64,000 nucleotides of DNA from Streptomyces flavofungini (GCF_030388665.1 NZ_CP128846.1:7018501-7082500); one strand, 5' to 3'; positions 51,438 to 60,404 are shown, counted from the stretch's first letter. Notes: a model not told the origin generated them from the letters alone. Translations and numbers: made by a program.

Positions 51438-53225
51438 ATGGCGGCGGTATTCGGCAGTCGGGTGCGCAGGACCGCGGTGACCACCGCGGTCGCCGCCGCC
51501 GCGGTGGCGGCGCTGGCAGCCTCGCAGGCTCCGGGCGTCACCAACGACCAGGCCCGGGACGACAGAGCGGGCGCCGCGGACAGCACGCCCTCGCCGGACG
51601 GCGACTCCGCCACCGGTGACTCGCCGTACTACACGGACCTGCCGCCGCTGAAGAGCCCCGTACCGCCGAGCTCCAAGCCCGGTGGCGGCGTGGCCATCGG
51701 CGACAAGGAAGCGGGCCTTCCGGCCACGGTCCTCGACGCGTACAAGAAGGCCGAAGCGGCCGTGCGCGAGTCCCGGCCCGGCTGCAACCTGCCCTGGCAA
51801 CTGCTCGCCGCCATCGGCAAGGTCGAGTCCGGCCAGGCCCGCGGTGGCCGCGTCGACGCCGACGGCACGACCCTCACGCCCATCCTCGGCCCGGTCCTCG
51901 ACGGCAACGGCTTCGCGAAGATCACCGACACCGACAAGGGCGCCTTCGACGGCGACACCACGCACGACCGTGCCGTCGGCCCGATGCAGTTCATCCCCTC
52001 GACGTGGGCGAACTGGCAGCAGGACGGCAACGGCGACGGCGAGAAGAACCCGAACAACATCTACGACGCCGCGCTCGGCGCCGCCCACTACCTGTGCGCG
52101 GGCGGCCGCGACCTCGCCGACAAGGACGACCTGCGCGCGGCGATCCTCAGCTACAACCGCTCCACGGAGTACCTGAACACGGTCCTGTCGTGGCTGGAGT
52201 ACTACCGCAAGGGCACCCACGAGGTCCCCGACGGCAGCGGTGTCCTGCCCGACGACCGCAGCGACGAGAACCGCCCCTCGCCCGGCACGTCGAACCCGCC
52301 GCTGCGGCCCACGCCGCCGCCGAGCACCACCCCGCCGAAGCAGCTGCCCAAGCCCCAGGTGCCCGGCAAGACGCCCGGCGGGGACAAGCCCGGTACCCAC
52401 CCCGGGACCCCGAAGCCGCCGGACAAGCCCGGCAAGCCCGGCAAGCCCGACAACCCCAAGCCCCCGAACCCGCCCAAGCCCTCGCCGTCCGAGCAGGTCA
52501 GCCGCCTGAAGAACGCGGGTGCCGCGGAGCTCACGGCGACCGCGGGCGATGCCTTCGCCGGGCGGGTCGCGGTCAAGGCGGAGAACCGCACCGGCCTCGG
52601 CGTGCCCAAGGTCAAGGTCCGGTTCACCATCTCCGGTGACACGGACACCCGGTTCGAGGGCGGCGCGCGCAGCGTCACCGTCACCACGACCGGCACCGGC
52701 ACGGCCACGGCGCCCGTCATCGAGGCGGGCGAGCGGACCGGTGAGTTCACCGTCCGCGCCCGGGTCGTGGACCGCTCCCTGACCGCCGTCGAGGTGCCCG
52801 CGACCGTCACCGCCCGCAAGGCCGACAAGCTGGCGCGCACCAGCGACAAGGCGCTCGTCTGCGAGGCCGGCAAGGAGTTCGCCGACCAGGTGGAGGTCAA
52901 GGCGACGTACAAGGGCGAGAGCGCCGCGGGCGTCGCCGCCACCGCCACGATGGTCAAGTCGGCGCAGGACGGCACCGCCGCCGACAAGGGCCCCTACTTC
53001 AAGGGCGCGGACGACAAGCCCGTGCGCACCCTCAAGGGCCTCAAGACCGACGAGGACGGCAAGCTGCTGCTGCCGAAGATGTACGCCGACGACACCGCGG
53101 GGACGTACCTCCTGCGGATCGTCACCAACGGCGGCGCCACGCTCACCCTCGAACTGAAGGTGGCCTCGCCCACCGCGCCCGCCTCGCCCACCGCGCCCGC
53201 CGCGTCCGCCTCGCCCACGGCGTAG
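51438..53225 (+). CDS. Secreted lytic transglycosylase with Pro-rich linker
   Basis: A 595-residue exported peptidoglycan hydrolase. A signal sequence (AVTTAVAAAAVAALAASQA) precedes a lytic murein transglycosylase domain with catalytic Glu130 in IGKVESGQARGG, then GPMQFIPSTWANW and ILSYNRSTEYLNTVLSW. A long Pro/Lys/Gly linker (KPPDKPGKPGKPDNPKPPNP) follows, and then two beta-sandwich (bacterial Ig-like) domains rich in Thr/Val. It likely cleaves the glycan strands during growth or sporulation. ATG 51438 is chosen because the signal peptide begins there; the frame is open well upstream through repeats. Confidence 0.88.
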   Translation: MAAVFGSRVRRTAVTTAVAAAAVAALAASQAPGVTNDQARDDRAGAADSTPSPDGDSATGDSPYYTDLPPLKSPVPPSSKPGGGVAIGDKEAGLPATVLDAYKKAEAAVRESRPGCNLPWQLLAAIGKVESGQARGGRVDADGTTLTPILGPVLDGNGFAKITDTDKGAFDGDTTHDRAVGPMQFIPSTWANWQQDGNGDGEKNPNNIYDAALGAAHYLCAGGRDLADKDDLRAAILSYNRSTEYLNTVLSWLEYYRKGTHEVPDGSGVLPDDRSDENRPSPGTSNPPLRPTPPPSTTPPKQLPKPQVPGKTPGGDKPGTHPGTPKPPDKPGKPGKPDNPKPPNPPKPSPSEQVSRLKNAGAAELTATAGDAFAGRVAVKAENRTGLGVPKVKVRFTISGDTDTRFEGGARSVTVTTTGTGTATAPVIEAGERTGEFTVRARVVDRSLTAVEVPATVTARKADKLARTSDKALVCEAGKEFADQVEVKATYKGESAAGVAATATMVKSAQDGTAADKGPYFKGADDKPVRTLKGLKTDEDGKLLLPKMYADDTAGTYLLRIVTNGGATLTLELKVASPTAPASPTAPAASASPTA

Positions 53226-53281
53226 CCAGCCAGCCACCCGCCCGCGCCCCGGCGCGAGCAGCGCCGCCCGCACGCGGCACC

Positions 53282-53316
53282 CGACCGCCCCCGGCCCACG
53301 AGGCCGGGGGCGGTCG
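53282..53316 (+). terminator. Terminator after the transglycosylase gene
   Basis: CGACCGCCCCCGGCC (53282-53296) and GGCCGGGGGCGGTCG (53302-53316) form a perfect 15-bp stem with a 5-nt loop. Confidence 0.82.
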
Positions 53317-53417
53317 TCGTGTGCGCGACGTGTTCTCATCTGGCCTGTCCGTTGCTACGGTGCCCCCCGCCCTGACGCATAGTCAGTTACCGGTTCCAGC
53401 CGCCTCGGGAGGCCCGC

Positions 53418-53552
53418 ATGCGTGCCCTCATCGCCGCCGCCACCGGCCTCGCCGTCGCCTTCGCCCTGGTCCTGACGATCACGGCCATCGGCGCCCCGGC
53501 CGGCGAGACCTCGCCCAAGCCGCTGCTCACCACCGTCCCCGAACATCCGTAG
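53418..53552 (+). CDS. Tiny membrane peptide, SPW_0924 family
   Basis: A 44-residue protein: MRALIAAATGLAVAFALVLT, one hydrophobic helix, then ITAIGAPAGETSPKPLLTTV and PEHP. GGGAGG lies 5 nt before the ATG. It matches from memory the small actinobacterial SPW_0924 family, whose function is unknown. It is 11 nt before the DUF3068 gene, so they probably share an operon. A single membrane span with a short outside tail is the likely topology. Confidence 0.82.
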   Translation: MRALIAAATGLAVAFALVLTITAIGAPAGETSPKPLLTTVPEHP

Positions 53553-53563
53553 GGAGGGCCGAG

Positions 53564-54562
53564 ATGCGCCGCAAGGCCAGCCTGGTCCTGCTCGCCGTCG
53601 CCGTGTTCTGCGCGGCCATGTCCCCGCTCGTGCGCTGGTACGCCTTCCCGCGCCTCGCCAAGGTCCCGCCGAGCCAGTACCAGGAGGCGGTCCTGGAGGC
53701 GAAGAACCCGACGCTCATCGACTACGGCACGATGAAGGCCAAGAAGGTCCCCAAGGTCACCATCGTGCAGACGCTCAAGGGCAACGTGGAGGCGTCGGAG
53801 AAGATCGAGAAGAGCGCCGACCGCGACGTCGTGGTCTGGGACGCCCTCTCCTACGTACAGGACTCCGAGGGCAAGATGGTCTCCAAGATCCCCGAGCGGT
53901 ACATCTTCGACGCGCACAGCCAGGAACCGGTGCACGCCACCGGCGAGATGGTCGACGGCGACCCCGTCAAGCGCCAGGGCATCGAGTTCAAGTGGCCCTT
54001 CCTGACCGAGAAGCGGGACTACGAGTACTTCGACGCGCAGGCCCGCATCACCCGGCCCATCCACTACAAGGGCACCCAGGACTTCCGCGGCGTGAAGGTC
54101 TACTACTTCGAGCAGACCATCCCCTGGACCAAGGTCCCCTTCCCCAAGACGATGCCGGTCAAGGGCATCACACCGGAGTCACTCGCCAAGACCGGCACCA
54201 CCCGCTGGTACACCACGGTCCGCAAGTTCTGGGTCGACCCGACCACCGGAGCACCCGTCTACGGCGAGGAGATCCAGCGCAACGAACTGCGCGGCGGCAC
54301 CCTGCTCGGCGGCCGCGACAAGGTCACGGTCTTCGCCGGACACGTGAAGATGCGCGAGGACTACATCGCCCACACGGTCGACCTGGTCAAGTCCCAGCGC
54401 GTCCTGGTGCTCCTGATGACCGCCTACCTCCCCTGGGGCTTCCTGATCCTCGGCGCGCTGCTGCTCGCGCTGTCCCTCTGGCTGGAGGCCCGCAGCCGCA
54501 GGCCGGGCGACCCGGCGCCGTCGGCGGAAGCGGAGCCGCAGCCGCAGCCGGCCAGCGCCTGA
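53564..54562 (+). CDS. DUF3068 membrane protein
   Basis: A 332-residue DUF3068 (PorA-like) family protein: one membrane helix near the N-terminus (LVLLAVAVFCAAMSPLVRWY), a large extracytoplasmic beta-rich domain (about 30-280, with YFEQTIPWTKVPFP and RKFWVDPTTGAPVYGEE) and a second helix near the C-terminus (VLVLLMTAYLPWGFLILGALLLAL) followed by an acidic Pro/Ala tail. Function is unknown; the family is common in actinobacteria. AGGGAGGGCC precedes the ATG. It follows the tiny membrane peptide directly. Confidence 0.92.
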   Translation: MRRKASLVLLAVAVFCAAMSPLVRWYAFPRLAKVPPSQYQEAVLEAKNPTLIDYGTMKAKKVPKVTIVQTLKGNVEASEKIEKSADRDVVVWDALSYVQDSEGKMVSKIPERYIFDAHSQEPVHATGEMVDGDPVKRQGIEFKWPFLTEKRDYEYFDAQARITRPIHYKGTQDFRGVKVYYFEQTIPWTKVPFPKTMPVKGITPESLAKTGTTRWYTTVRKFWVDPTTGAPVYGEEIQRNELRGGTLLGGRDKVTVFAGHVKMREDYIAHTVDLVKSQRVLVLLMTAYLPWGFLILGALLLALSLWLEARSRRPGDPAPSAEAEPQPQPASA

Positions 54563-54568
54563 GGCCGG

Positions 54569-54592
54569 GCCGGGGCGGCGGGCCGCCCCGGC
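54569..54592. terminator. Short hairpin between DUF3068 and hrpB genes
   Basis: GCCGGGGCGG (54569-54578) and CCGCCCCGGC (54583-54592) pair perfectly around a 4-nt loop between convergent genes, ending directly at the hrpB stop. Confidence 0.65.
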
Positions 54593-57403
54593 TCACCCCC
54601 GCTGGGCGCGCTCCTGCCGGGCCTTGGTGTACCGCGTCGGCGCCGCCCCGGCCGGGTCCTCGGGCCACGGGTGCTTGGGGTAGCGCCCGCGCAGCTCGGC
54701 GCGGACCGCGCGGTAGCCGTCGCGCCAGAAGGAGGCCAGGTCGGCGGTGACGGCCGCCGGGCGCCCCGCGGGCGAGAGGAGATGGACGAGCAGCGGTACG
54801 CCCGCGACCCGCGGGGTGTCCTCCAGCCCGAACATCTCCTGCAGCTTCACGGCGAGGACGGGCTGCTCGGGGTCGGTGTAGTCGACCCGCACCCGTGACC
54901 CGCTCGGCACCTCCACCCGCTCCGGCGCGAGCCCGTCGAGCCGGACCGCCTCGCCCGTGGCCCACGGCAGCAGCCGCGTGAGGGCCTGCCCGGCGTCGAT
55001 CCGGCCCAGGTCCGCGCGGCGCCCGGCCCGCCCCAGCTCCGGTTCGAGCCAGTCGTCGGCGCGCTCCAGGAGCGCCCCGTCCGACACGTCCGGCCAGGGC
55101 TCCCCGACGTGCCGCCGCAGGAACCGCAGCCGATCCCGCAGAGCGACGGCGTCCCGGCTCCACCGCAGCAGCCCGAGCCCCTCCCGCCGCAGCCCCGCAA
55201 GCAACGCGTCCCGTACGAGACCGGGGTCCGGCTCCCTGATCGGCCGCACCACGAGCTCCACCGCGCCGAGCCGCTCCACCCGCCGCGCCACGAGATCCCC
55301 GTCGGCCCACGCGACCTCGTCCCGCTCGGCGTACGTCGACGCGGCGGCACTCCGCGCGACCCCCTCGTCCACGACGGCCCCCAGCCGCACCCGTGCATGC
55401 CCCGCCCCCGCGGCCCGATCAGCCACGGCCACGGCGACCCAACGGGCCCCCGCGAGCCCCGACCCGCCCCCGACCTCGGCCCGGGTCCCCCCGACCATCA
55501 GGTACGTCCCGTCGTCTGTGCGGCGGGCGACGCGCTCGGGGAAGGCGAGGGCGGCGACGAGGCCGACGACGAGGTCGTCGGGGGCCTGGTGCCGGGGAGC
55601 GTCGGCGCTCGGTACCCGCGGTTCCGGGTCTCGGGCAGGTGGGCGGGAGATGCCCCGCGCCGGAGGCGCGGGCGCCGACGCGGCGTCGAGGCCGACGGTG
55701 CCGCCGGTGCGGGGCGTGGCGCGGGTCGGCGGAGCCCCGGCGCGACCGGGGTCGCCCGGTTCCGCGTGCTGGGCGGGCGCCGACGCGGCGGTGGCGTCCA
55801 CGGTGCCCCCGGCGAGGGGCCCGGCGCCGCCGGAGGACGCGGCGGCCGACGCGAGGCGCCTCACCTCGCCCCGCCAGCGCGCGGCATAGGCGTCGGCGCC
55901 CCGCCGGGCGGCCCGCAGCCCAGCCGCCAGGTCGTCCCCGTACTCCCGGGGAGGCTCCTCGCTGAGCAGGGCGACGGCTTCCGCGGCCCGGTGCGCGCCG
56001 ACCCGGGGCGCGGCGTCCAGGAGCGCACGGGCGAGCCGCGGATGCACCCCGGCCCGCGACAGCTGTACGCCCCGCTCGGTGACCCGCCCCGTCACCCCGT
56101 CCACCGCGCCGATCGCCACGAGCACGTCCCGCGCGGCGGCCATCGCCCCGGCGGGCGGCGCGTCGAGCAGCGCGAGCCCCGCCGCACCGGGGTCGCCCCA
56201 GACCGCGGCCTGGAGCGCGAACGCCGTCAGGTCGGCCACCTTGATCTCCGGCGAGGGGAACCGCGGCAGCCGCCCGTCCTCCGCCTCGGCCCAGCACCGG
56301 TACACCGTCCCCGGCGCCTCCCGCCCGGCCCGCCCCGCCCGCTGCCGCCCGGCCGCCTGCGAGGCCCGCACGGTGATGAGGGAGCCGAGCCCGCGGGCGT
56401 GGTCGACCCGCGGCTCCCTGGCGAGCCCGGAGTCGACGACGACCCGCACCCCGGGCACCGTCAGGGACGACTCGGCGACGGACGTGGCGAGGACGACGCG
56501 GCGCCGCTCCCCGCCCGCGAGGACCGCGTCCTGCACGGCGGCCGGAGCACGCCCGTGCACCTGAAGCACCTCGACGCCGCCCAGATCCCCCAACTGCCCG
56601 GCCACCCGGCCGATCTCGCCGACCCCGGGCAGGAAGCACAGCACGTCCCCGTCCCGCTCCCGCAGCGCGCGCCGCACCACCGACGCCGTGTGCGTGAGCA
56701 GCGCCGGATCCACGCTTCCCCAAGCTCTCGACTGCGCTCGAGCAGGGGAGACCCCACCCCTGTGCGGCGGCCGCACGGGCCGCGCGGGCGGCGCCCACAC
56801 CACCTCCACGGGGTGCGCGGTGCCCGCCGCCTGAACCACGGGAGCGCCGCCGAGGACCCGCGCCCACCCCTCGGCGTCCGTCGTCGCCGACGCGGCCACG
56901 AGCCGCAGCTCGGGCCGCAGGGTCTCGCGCACATCGACCAGGAAGGCGGCGACGGTGTCCGCGTCCAGATGCCGCTCGTGGCACTCGTCGATCACGACGG
57001 CGTCGACCCCGCCGCCACCCGCGAGCTCCTGGTCCCGCTGCAGGCGCTGGAGCAGCACGCCGGTGGTGACGACCTCCACGCGCGTGTGCGGCCCCACCAC
57101 GCGCTCGCCGCGCACCGTGTAGCCGACGCTCCGGCCGACCTTCTCGCCGAGCAGCCACGCCATCCGCCGCGCGGCGGCCCTGGCGGCGATGCGCCGCGGC
57201 TCGGCGACCACGACACGGCGCAGCGCACCGCCCCCTCCGGCACCGAGGCCGGGCACGAGACCCGCGAGCGCCAGCGGCACGAGCGTCGTCTTGCCCGTGC
57301 CGGGCGGCGCGCACAGCACGGCGCACCCCGGCCCCTCCAGGGCATCGCGCAGGGCGGGCAGCGCCTCGCGCACGGGCAGTCTCAGGGCGTCGTCACGGAT
57401 CAC
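54593..57403 (-). CDS. hrpB: ATP-dependent RNA helicase HrpB (DEAH box)
   Basis: A 936-residue DEAH-box helicase of the HrpB group, whose cellular job in bacteria is poorly defined. Walker A APPGTGKTT (Lys38), DECHERHLD (motif II), SATTDAEGW (III), TSVAESSLTVPGVRVVVD (V) and QRAGRAGREAPG (VI) are intact, followed by the HA2/HrpB C-terminal region. Two insertions stand out: one near residue 240 (SPARAQSRAWGS) derived from a dispersed palindrome, and an Ala/Pro-rich segment near 560-650 with TVDATAASAPA and TVGLDAASAPA repeated. GTG 57403 is chosen; further in-frame GTGs upstream exist. Confidence 0.92.
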   Translation of the reverse strand: MIRDDALRLPVREALPALRDALEGPGCAVLCAPPGTGKTTLVPLALAGLVPGLGAGGGGALRRVVVAEPRRIAARAAARRMAWLLGEKVGRSVGYTVRGERVVGPHTRVEVVTTGVLLQRLQRDQELAGGGGVDAVVIDECHERHLDADTVAAFLVDVRETLRPELRLVAASATTDAEGWARVLGGAPVVQAAGTAHPVEVVWAPPARPVRPPHRGGVSPARAQSRAWGSVDPALLTHTASVVRRALRERDGDVLCFLPGVGEIGRVAGQLGDLGGVEVLQVHGRAPAAVQDAVLAGGERRRVVLATSVAESSLTVPGVRVVVDSGLAREPRVDHARGLGSLITVRASQAAGRQRAGRAGREAPGTVYRCWAEAEDGRLPRFPSPEIKVADLTAFALQAAVWGDPGAAGLALLDAPPAGAMAAARDVLVAIGAVDGVTGRVTERGVQLSRAGVHPRLARALLDAAPRVGAHRAAEAVALLSEEPPREYGDDLAAGLRAARRGADAYAARWRGEVRRLASAAASSGGAGPLAGGTVDATAASAPAQHAEPGDPGRAGAPPTRATPRTGGTVGLDAASAPAPPARGISRPPARDPEPRVPSADAPRHQAPDDLVVGLVAALAFPERVARRTDDGTYLMVGGTRAEVGGGSGLAGARWVAVAVADRAAGAGHARVRLGAVVDEGVARSAAASTYAERDEVAWADGDLVARRVERLGAVELVVRPIREPDPGLVRDALLAGLRREGLGLLRWSRDAVALRDRLRFLRRHVGEPWPDVSDGALLERADDWLEPELGRAGRRADLGRIDAGQALTRLLPWATGEAVRLDGLAPERVEVPSGSRVRVDYTDPEQPVLAVKLQEMFGLEDTPRVAGVPLLVHLLSPAGRPAAVTADLASFWRDGYRAVRAELRGRYPKHPWPEDPAGAAPTRYTKARQERAQRG
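56715..56756. repeat. Dispersed palindromic repeat, copy 2 (inside hrpB)
   Basis: CTTCCCCAAGCTCTCGACTG followed by CGCTCGAGCAGGGGAGACCC matches 5735-5773 at about 31 of 40 positions. Outer TTCCCC and GGGGAG and inner GCTC and GAGC can pair, so it folds as a hairpin. It is in frame in hrpB. Confidence 0.65.
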
Positions 57404-57439
57404 GCCCCCAGTCTCGTACGCCACCACGCGCCGCCGGAA

Positions 57440-57490
57440 CCGAGGCCCGAGCCGGGACCGGGGCCCGAGCCGGGACCGGGCCGAGGCCGG
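57440..57490. repeat. 18-bp direct repeat between hrpB and a methyltransferase
   Basis: GCCCGAGCCGGGACCGGG occurs twice in tandem, followed by GCCGAGGCCGGGGG; no gene lies in this roughly 125-bp gap. Confidence 0.6.
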
Positions 57491-57528
57491 GGGACGGCCT
57501 CAGCCCTGCCTCCGTACCAAGGGCAACC

Positions 57529-58362
57529 TCAGTCCCGCTCGCACACGAAGATCGCCGTCCCGGGGATGAGGTTCCCGCGCAGCGGGGACCAGCCGCCCCA
57601 CTCCTGGGTGTTCCACGTCGGCCACTCCGGCTCCACCAGGTCCACCAGACGGAACCCGCCCGCGACCACGTCCCGCACGCGGTCCCCGACCGTGCGGTGG
57701 TGCTCCACGTACACCGCGCGCCCCTGCTCGTCCTGCTCCACGTACGGAGTGCGGTCGAAGTAGGAGGCCGCCACCGAGAGACCCTCGGGCCCCGGCTCGT
57801 CCGGGAAGGCCCAGCGGATCGGGTGCGTGACGGAGAAGACGAACCGGCCGCCGGGACGAAGCACCCGGTGCACGTCCCGCAGGACCCGCACCGGGTCGGC
57901 GACGAACGGCAGTGCCCCGTACGCGGAGCAGGCGAGGTCGAAGGAGGCGTCCGCGAACGGCAGCGCGCCCGCGTCGGCCTCCACCAGCGGCACCCGGGCC
58001 CCGAAGCCCTCCTGGATGCGCAGCGCGTGCTGGAGCTGGCGGTGGGAGAGGTCGAGGGCGACCGGCCGGGCGCCCTGCGCGGCGAGCCAGCGCGAACACT
58101 GGGCCGCGCCCGCCCCGATCTCCAGGACGTCCTTGCCCTTCAGCTCCTCGGGCGGGCCGAGCAGCTCCGCCTCCACCTCGTCGAGCCCCTCGGGGCCCCA
58201 CACGAATCGGTCGTCCCCGAGGAACGTGCCGTGCTCGATCTGGTAGTCGTCCGCGTTCCGGTCCCACCAGCCGCGATTCGCGCGGCTGCTCTCGGTGACG
58301 TCGGCGTCACGCCGGGTGGCTTCCGGTTCGGGTGCGTCGGGCTCTTGGATGATCCGCTCCAT
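57529..58362 (-). CDS. SAM-dependent methyltransferase (class I)
   Basis: A 277-residue class I methyltransferase. Motif I is VLEIGAGAAQCSRWL (near residue 79), motif II-III region VALDLSHRQL and EADAGALPFADASFD, and a Methyltransf_11-type core continues to VLRPGGRFVFSVTHPIRWAF. An N-terminal part (ANRGWWDRNADDYQIEHGTF) is typical of this subgroup. The acceptor is unknown. ATG 58362 starts the divergent pair with rpsA, 389 bp apart. Confidence 0.92.
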   Translation of the reverse strand: MERIIQEPDAPEPEATRRDADVTESSRANRGWWDRNADDYQIEHGTFLGDDRFVWGPEGLDEVEAELLGPPEELKGKDVLEIGAGAAQCSRWLAAQGARPVALDLSHRQLQHALRIQEGFGARVPLVEADAGALPFADASFDLACSAYGALPFVADPVRVLRDVHRVLRPGGRFVFSVTHPIRWAFPDEPGPEGLSVAASYFDRTPYVEQDEQGRAVYVEHHRTVGDRVRDVVAGGFRLVDLVEPEWPTWNTQEWGGWSPLRGNLIPGTAIFVCERD

Positions 58363-58513
58363 CGTCGTTACTGTGCCGTCTGGCGTCGTCGTTGCGGTGG
58401 CGTCCGGCGTCGGCGTGTGCGTCGCGCAGGGCGCGATGCGGCCGGTGTGGCCTCATGCGACACGTTTTGTGCCGGGTATGCGGCGATCCGCCCCGGGTGT
58501 GCGCCTTCGCGCA

Positions 58514-58542
58514 TTGACCCTGTACGGCAGCCCCCGTATGCT
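58514..58542 (+). promoter_or_regulatory. Strong vegetative promoter of rpsA
   Basis: TTGACC (58514-58519) and TATGCT (58537-58542) are separated by exactly 17 bp, close to the HrdB consensus. The start would be near 58549, giving a leader of about 200 nt. Confidence 0.8.
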
Positions 58543-58548
58543 ACAAGT

Positions 58549-58751
58549 TGCGCTGCGAGCTTGCGTTCCTCAGACATAGCAGGTTGCGCTCGCGTCTGTT
58601 GTATGTCCCCTCGGTTGTCGAGGCGCTTTCCGTTTCCTTCGGGAATCCAGGAAGCGGCGTCTCCTAGGCTGTCCGGCTTCTGCAGAGCGAAACGGGCTCC
58701 GGCGTAAGCAGTACCTACGACTTCAATGTCCGTACCGGAGCCCTTTCCCAC
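58549..58751 (+). promoter_or_regulatory. Structured rpsA leader with Shine-Dalgarno-sequestering stem
   Basis: Three stems are visible: GCGAGC (58555-58560) with GCTCGC (58588-58593); a small TTCC-TTCG-GGAA tetraloop hairpin near 58632-58644; and GGGCTCCGG (58694-58702) with CCGGAGCCC (58735-58743). The only Shine-Dalgarno-like sequence, GGAG (58737-58740), lies in the last arm, 11 nt before the ATG. Folding would hide it, so S1 may regulate its own translation. Confidence 0.6.
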
Positions 58752-60257
58752 ATGACGAGCAGCACCGAGACCACCGCCACCACCCCGCAGGTTGCGGTCA
58801 ACGACATCGGTAACGAGGAAGCCTTCCTCGCCGCGATCGACGAGACGATCAAGTACTTCAACGACGGCGACATCGTCGACGGCGTCATCGTGAAGGTCGA
58901 CCGGGACGAGGTCCTGCTCGACATCGGTTACAAGACCGAAGGCGTCATCCCGAGCCGCGAGCTCTCCATCAAGCACGACGTCGACCCGAACGAGGTCGTC
59001 GCCGTCGGTGACGAGATCGAGGCCCTTGTTCTCCAGAAGGAGGACAAGGAAGGCCGCCTGATCCTCTCGAAGAAGCGCGCCCAGTACGAGCGTGCCTGGG
59101 GCACCATCGAGAAGATCAAGGAAGAGGACGGGATCGTCACCGGTACCGTCATCGAGGTCGTCAAGGGTGGTCTCATCCTCGACATCGGCCTCCGCGGCTT
59201 CCTCCCGGCCTCCCTGGTCGAGATGCGCCGTGTCCGCGACCTTCAGCCCTACGTGGGCAAGGAGCTCGAGGCCAAGATCATCGAGCTGGACAAGAACCGC
59301 AACAACGTGGTCCTGTCCCGCCGTGCCTGGCTCGAGCAGACCCAGAGCGAGGTCCGCCAGACCTTCCTCACGACCCTGCAGAAGGGCCAGGTCCGCTCCG
59401 GCGTCGTCTCCTCGATCGTCAACTTCGGTGCGTTCGTGGACCTCGGCGGCGTCGACGGTCTCGTCCACGTCTCCGAGCTGTCCTGGAAGCACATCGACCA
59501 CCCCTCCGAGGTTGTCGAGGTCGGCCAGGAAGTCACCGTCGAGGTCCTCGACGTGGACATGGACCGCGAGCGCGTCTCCCTGTCGCTCAAGGCGACCCAG
59601 GAAGACCCGTGGCAGCAGTTCGCCCGCACGCACCAGATCGGGCAGGTCGTTCCCGGTAAGGTCACCAAGCTCGTTCCGTTCGGTGCGTTCGTGCGCGTCG
59701 ACGAGGGCATCGAGGGCCTGGTCCACATCTCCGAGCTGGCCGAGCGCCACGTGGAGATCCCGGAGCAGGTCGTCCAGGTCAACGACGAGATCTTCGTCAA
59801 GGTCATCGACATCGACCTCGAGCGTCGCCGGATCTCGCTGTCGCTGAAGCAGGCCAACGAGTCCTTCGGCGCCGACCCGTCGGCCGTCGAGTTCGACCCG
59901 ACCCTGTACGGCATGGCCGCGTCCTACGACGACCAGGGCAACTACATCTACCCCGAGGGCTTCGACCCCGAGACCAACGACTGGCTCGAGGGCTTCGAGT
60001 CCCAGCGTGAGGCTTGGGAGGGCCAGTACGCCGAGGCGCAGCAGCGCTTCGAGCAGCACCAGGCCCAGGTCATCAAGTCCCGCGAGGCCGACGCCCAGGC
60101 GGCGGCCGAGGGTGGCAACGAGGCTCCGGCCGGTGCGGCTCCCGCCGCCTCCGGCGGTGGCTCCTACTCCTCCGAGGGCCCGGACAACTCCGGTGCGCTT
60201 GCTTCGGACGAGGCGCTTGCCGCTCTGCGCGAGAAGCTGGCCGGCGGTCAGAGCTGA
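58752..60257 (+). CDS. rpsA: 30S ribosomal protein S1
   Basis: A 501-residue ribosomal protein that binds mRNA leaders. Four S1 (OB-fold) domains are visible, beginning near GDIVDGVIVKVDRDEVLLDI, GTVIEVVKGGLILDIGLRGF, SGVVSSIVNFGAFVDLGGVD and PGKVTKLVPFGAFVRVDEGI, the actinobacterial number rather than the six of E. coli. The C-terminal tail (EAPAGAAPAASGGGSYSSEG) is flexible. Codon use is strongly optimised. The ATG lacks an exposed Shine-Dalgarno; the leader is described separately. A perfect hairpin with five Ts follows. Confidence 0.97.
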   Translation: MTSSTETTATTPQVAVNDIGNEEAFLAAIDETIKYFNDGDIVDGVIVKVDRDEVLLDIGYKTEGVIPSRELSIKHDVDPNEVVAVGDEIEALVLQKEDKEGRLILSKKRAQYERAWGTIEKIKEEDGIVTGTVIEVVKGGLILDIGLRGFLPASLVEMRRVRDLQPYVGKELEAKIIELDKNRNNVVLSRRAWLEQTQSEVRQTFLTTLQKGQVRSGVVSSIVNFGAFVDLGGVDGLVHVSELSWKHIDHPSEVVEVGQEVTVEVLDVDMDRERVSLSLKATQEDPWQQFARTHQIGQVVPGKVTKLVPFGAFVRVDEGIEGLVHISELAERHVEIPEQVVQVNDEIFVKVIDIDLERRRISLSLKQANESFGADPSAVEFDPTLYGMAASYDDQGNYIYPEGFDPETNDWLEGFESQREAWEGQYAEAQQRFEQHQAQVIKSREADAQAAAEGGNEAPAGAAPAASGGGSYSSEGPDNSGALASDEALAALREKLAGGQS

Positions 60258-60288
60258 CCGCGCGCCGCTCTCCTAGGCGGTAGCTGAG

Positions 60289-60331
60289 CACGGTGGGCCC
60301 GCACCTTTTGGTGCGGGCCCACCGTGTTTTT
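60289..60331 (+). terminator. Intrinsic terminator after rpsA
   Basis: CACGGTGGGCCCGCACC (60289-60305), loop TTTT, GGTGCGGGCCCACCGTG (60310-60326), then TTTTT: a perfect 17-bp stem with a T-tail. Confidence 0.95.
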
Positions 60332-60372
60332 CGCGCTCCGCGCGGGATCTGTTGTCTCTGCGGGTGTGTGGG

Positions 60373-60404
60373 GGCTGGGCGCGCAGTTCCCCGCGCCCCT
60401 TACG
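60373..60404 (-). repeat. Dispersed 32-bp repeat, copy B (inverted relative to copy A)
   Basis: GGCTGGGCGCGCAGTTCCCC followed by GCGCCCCTTACG is the reverse complement of 37986-38017 at 30 of 32 positions. Confidence 0.75.
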
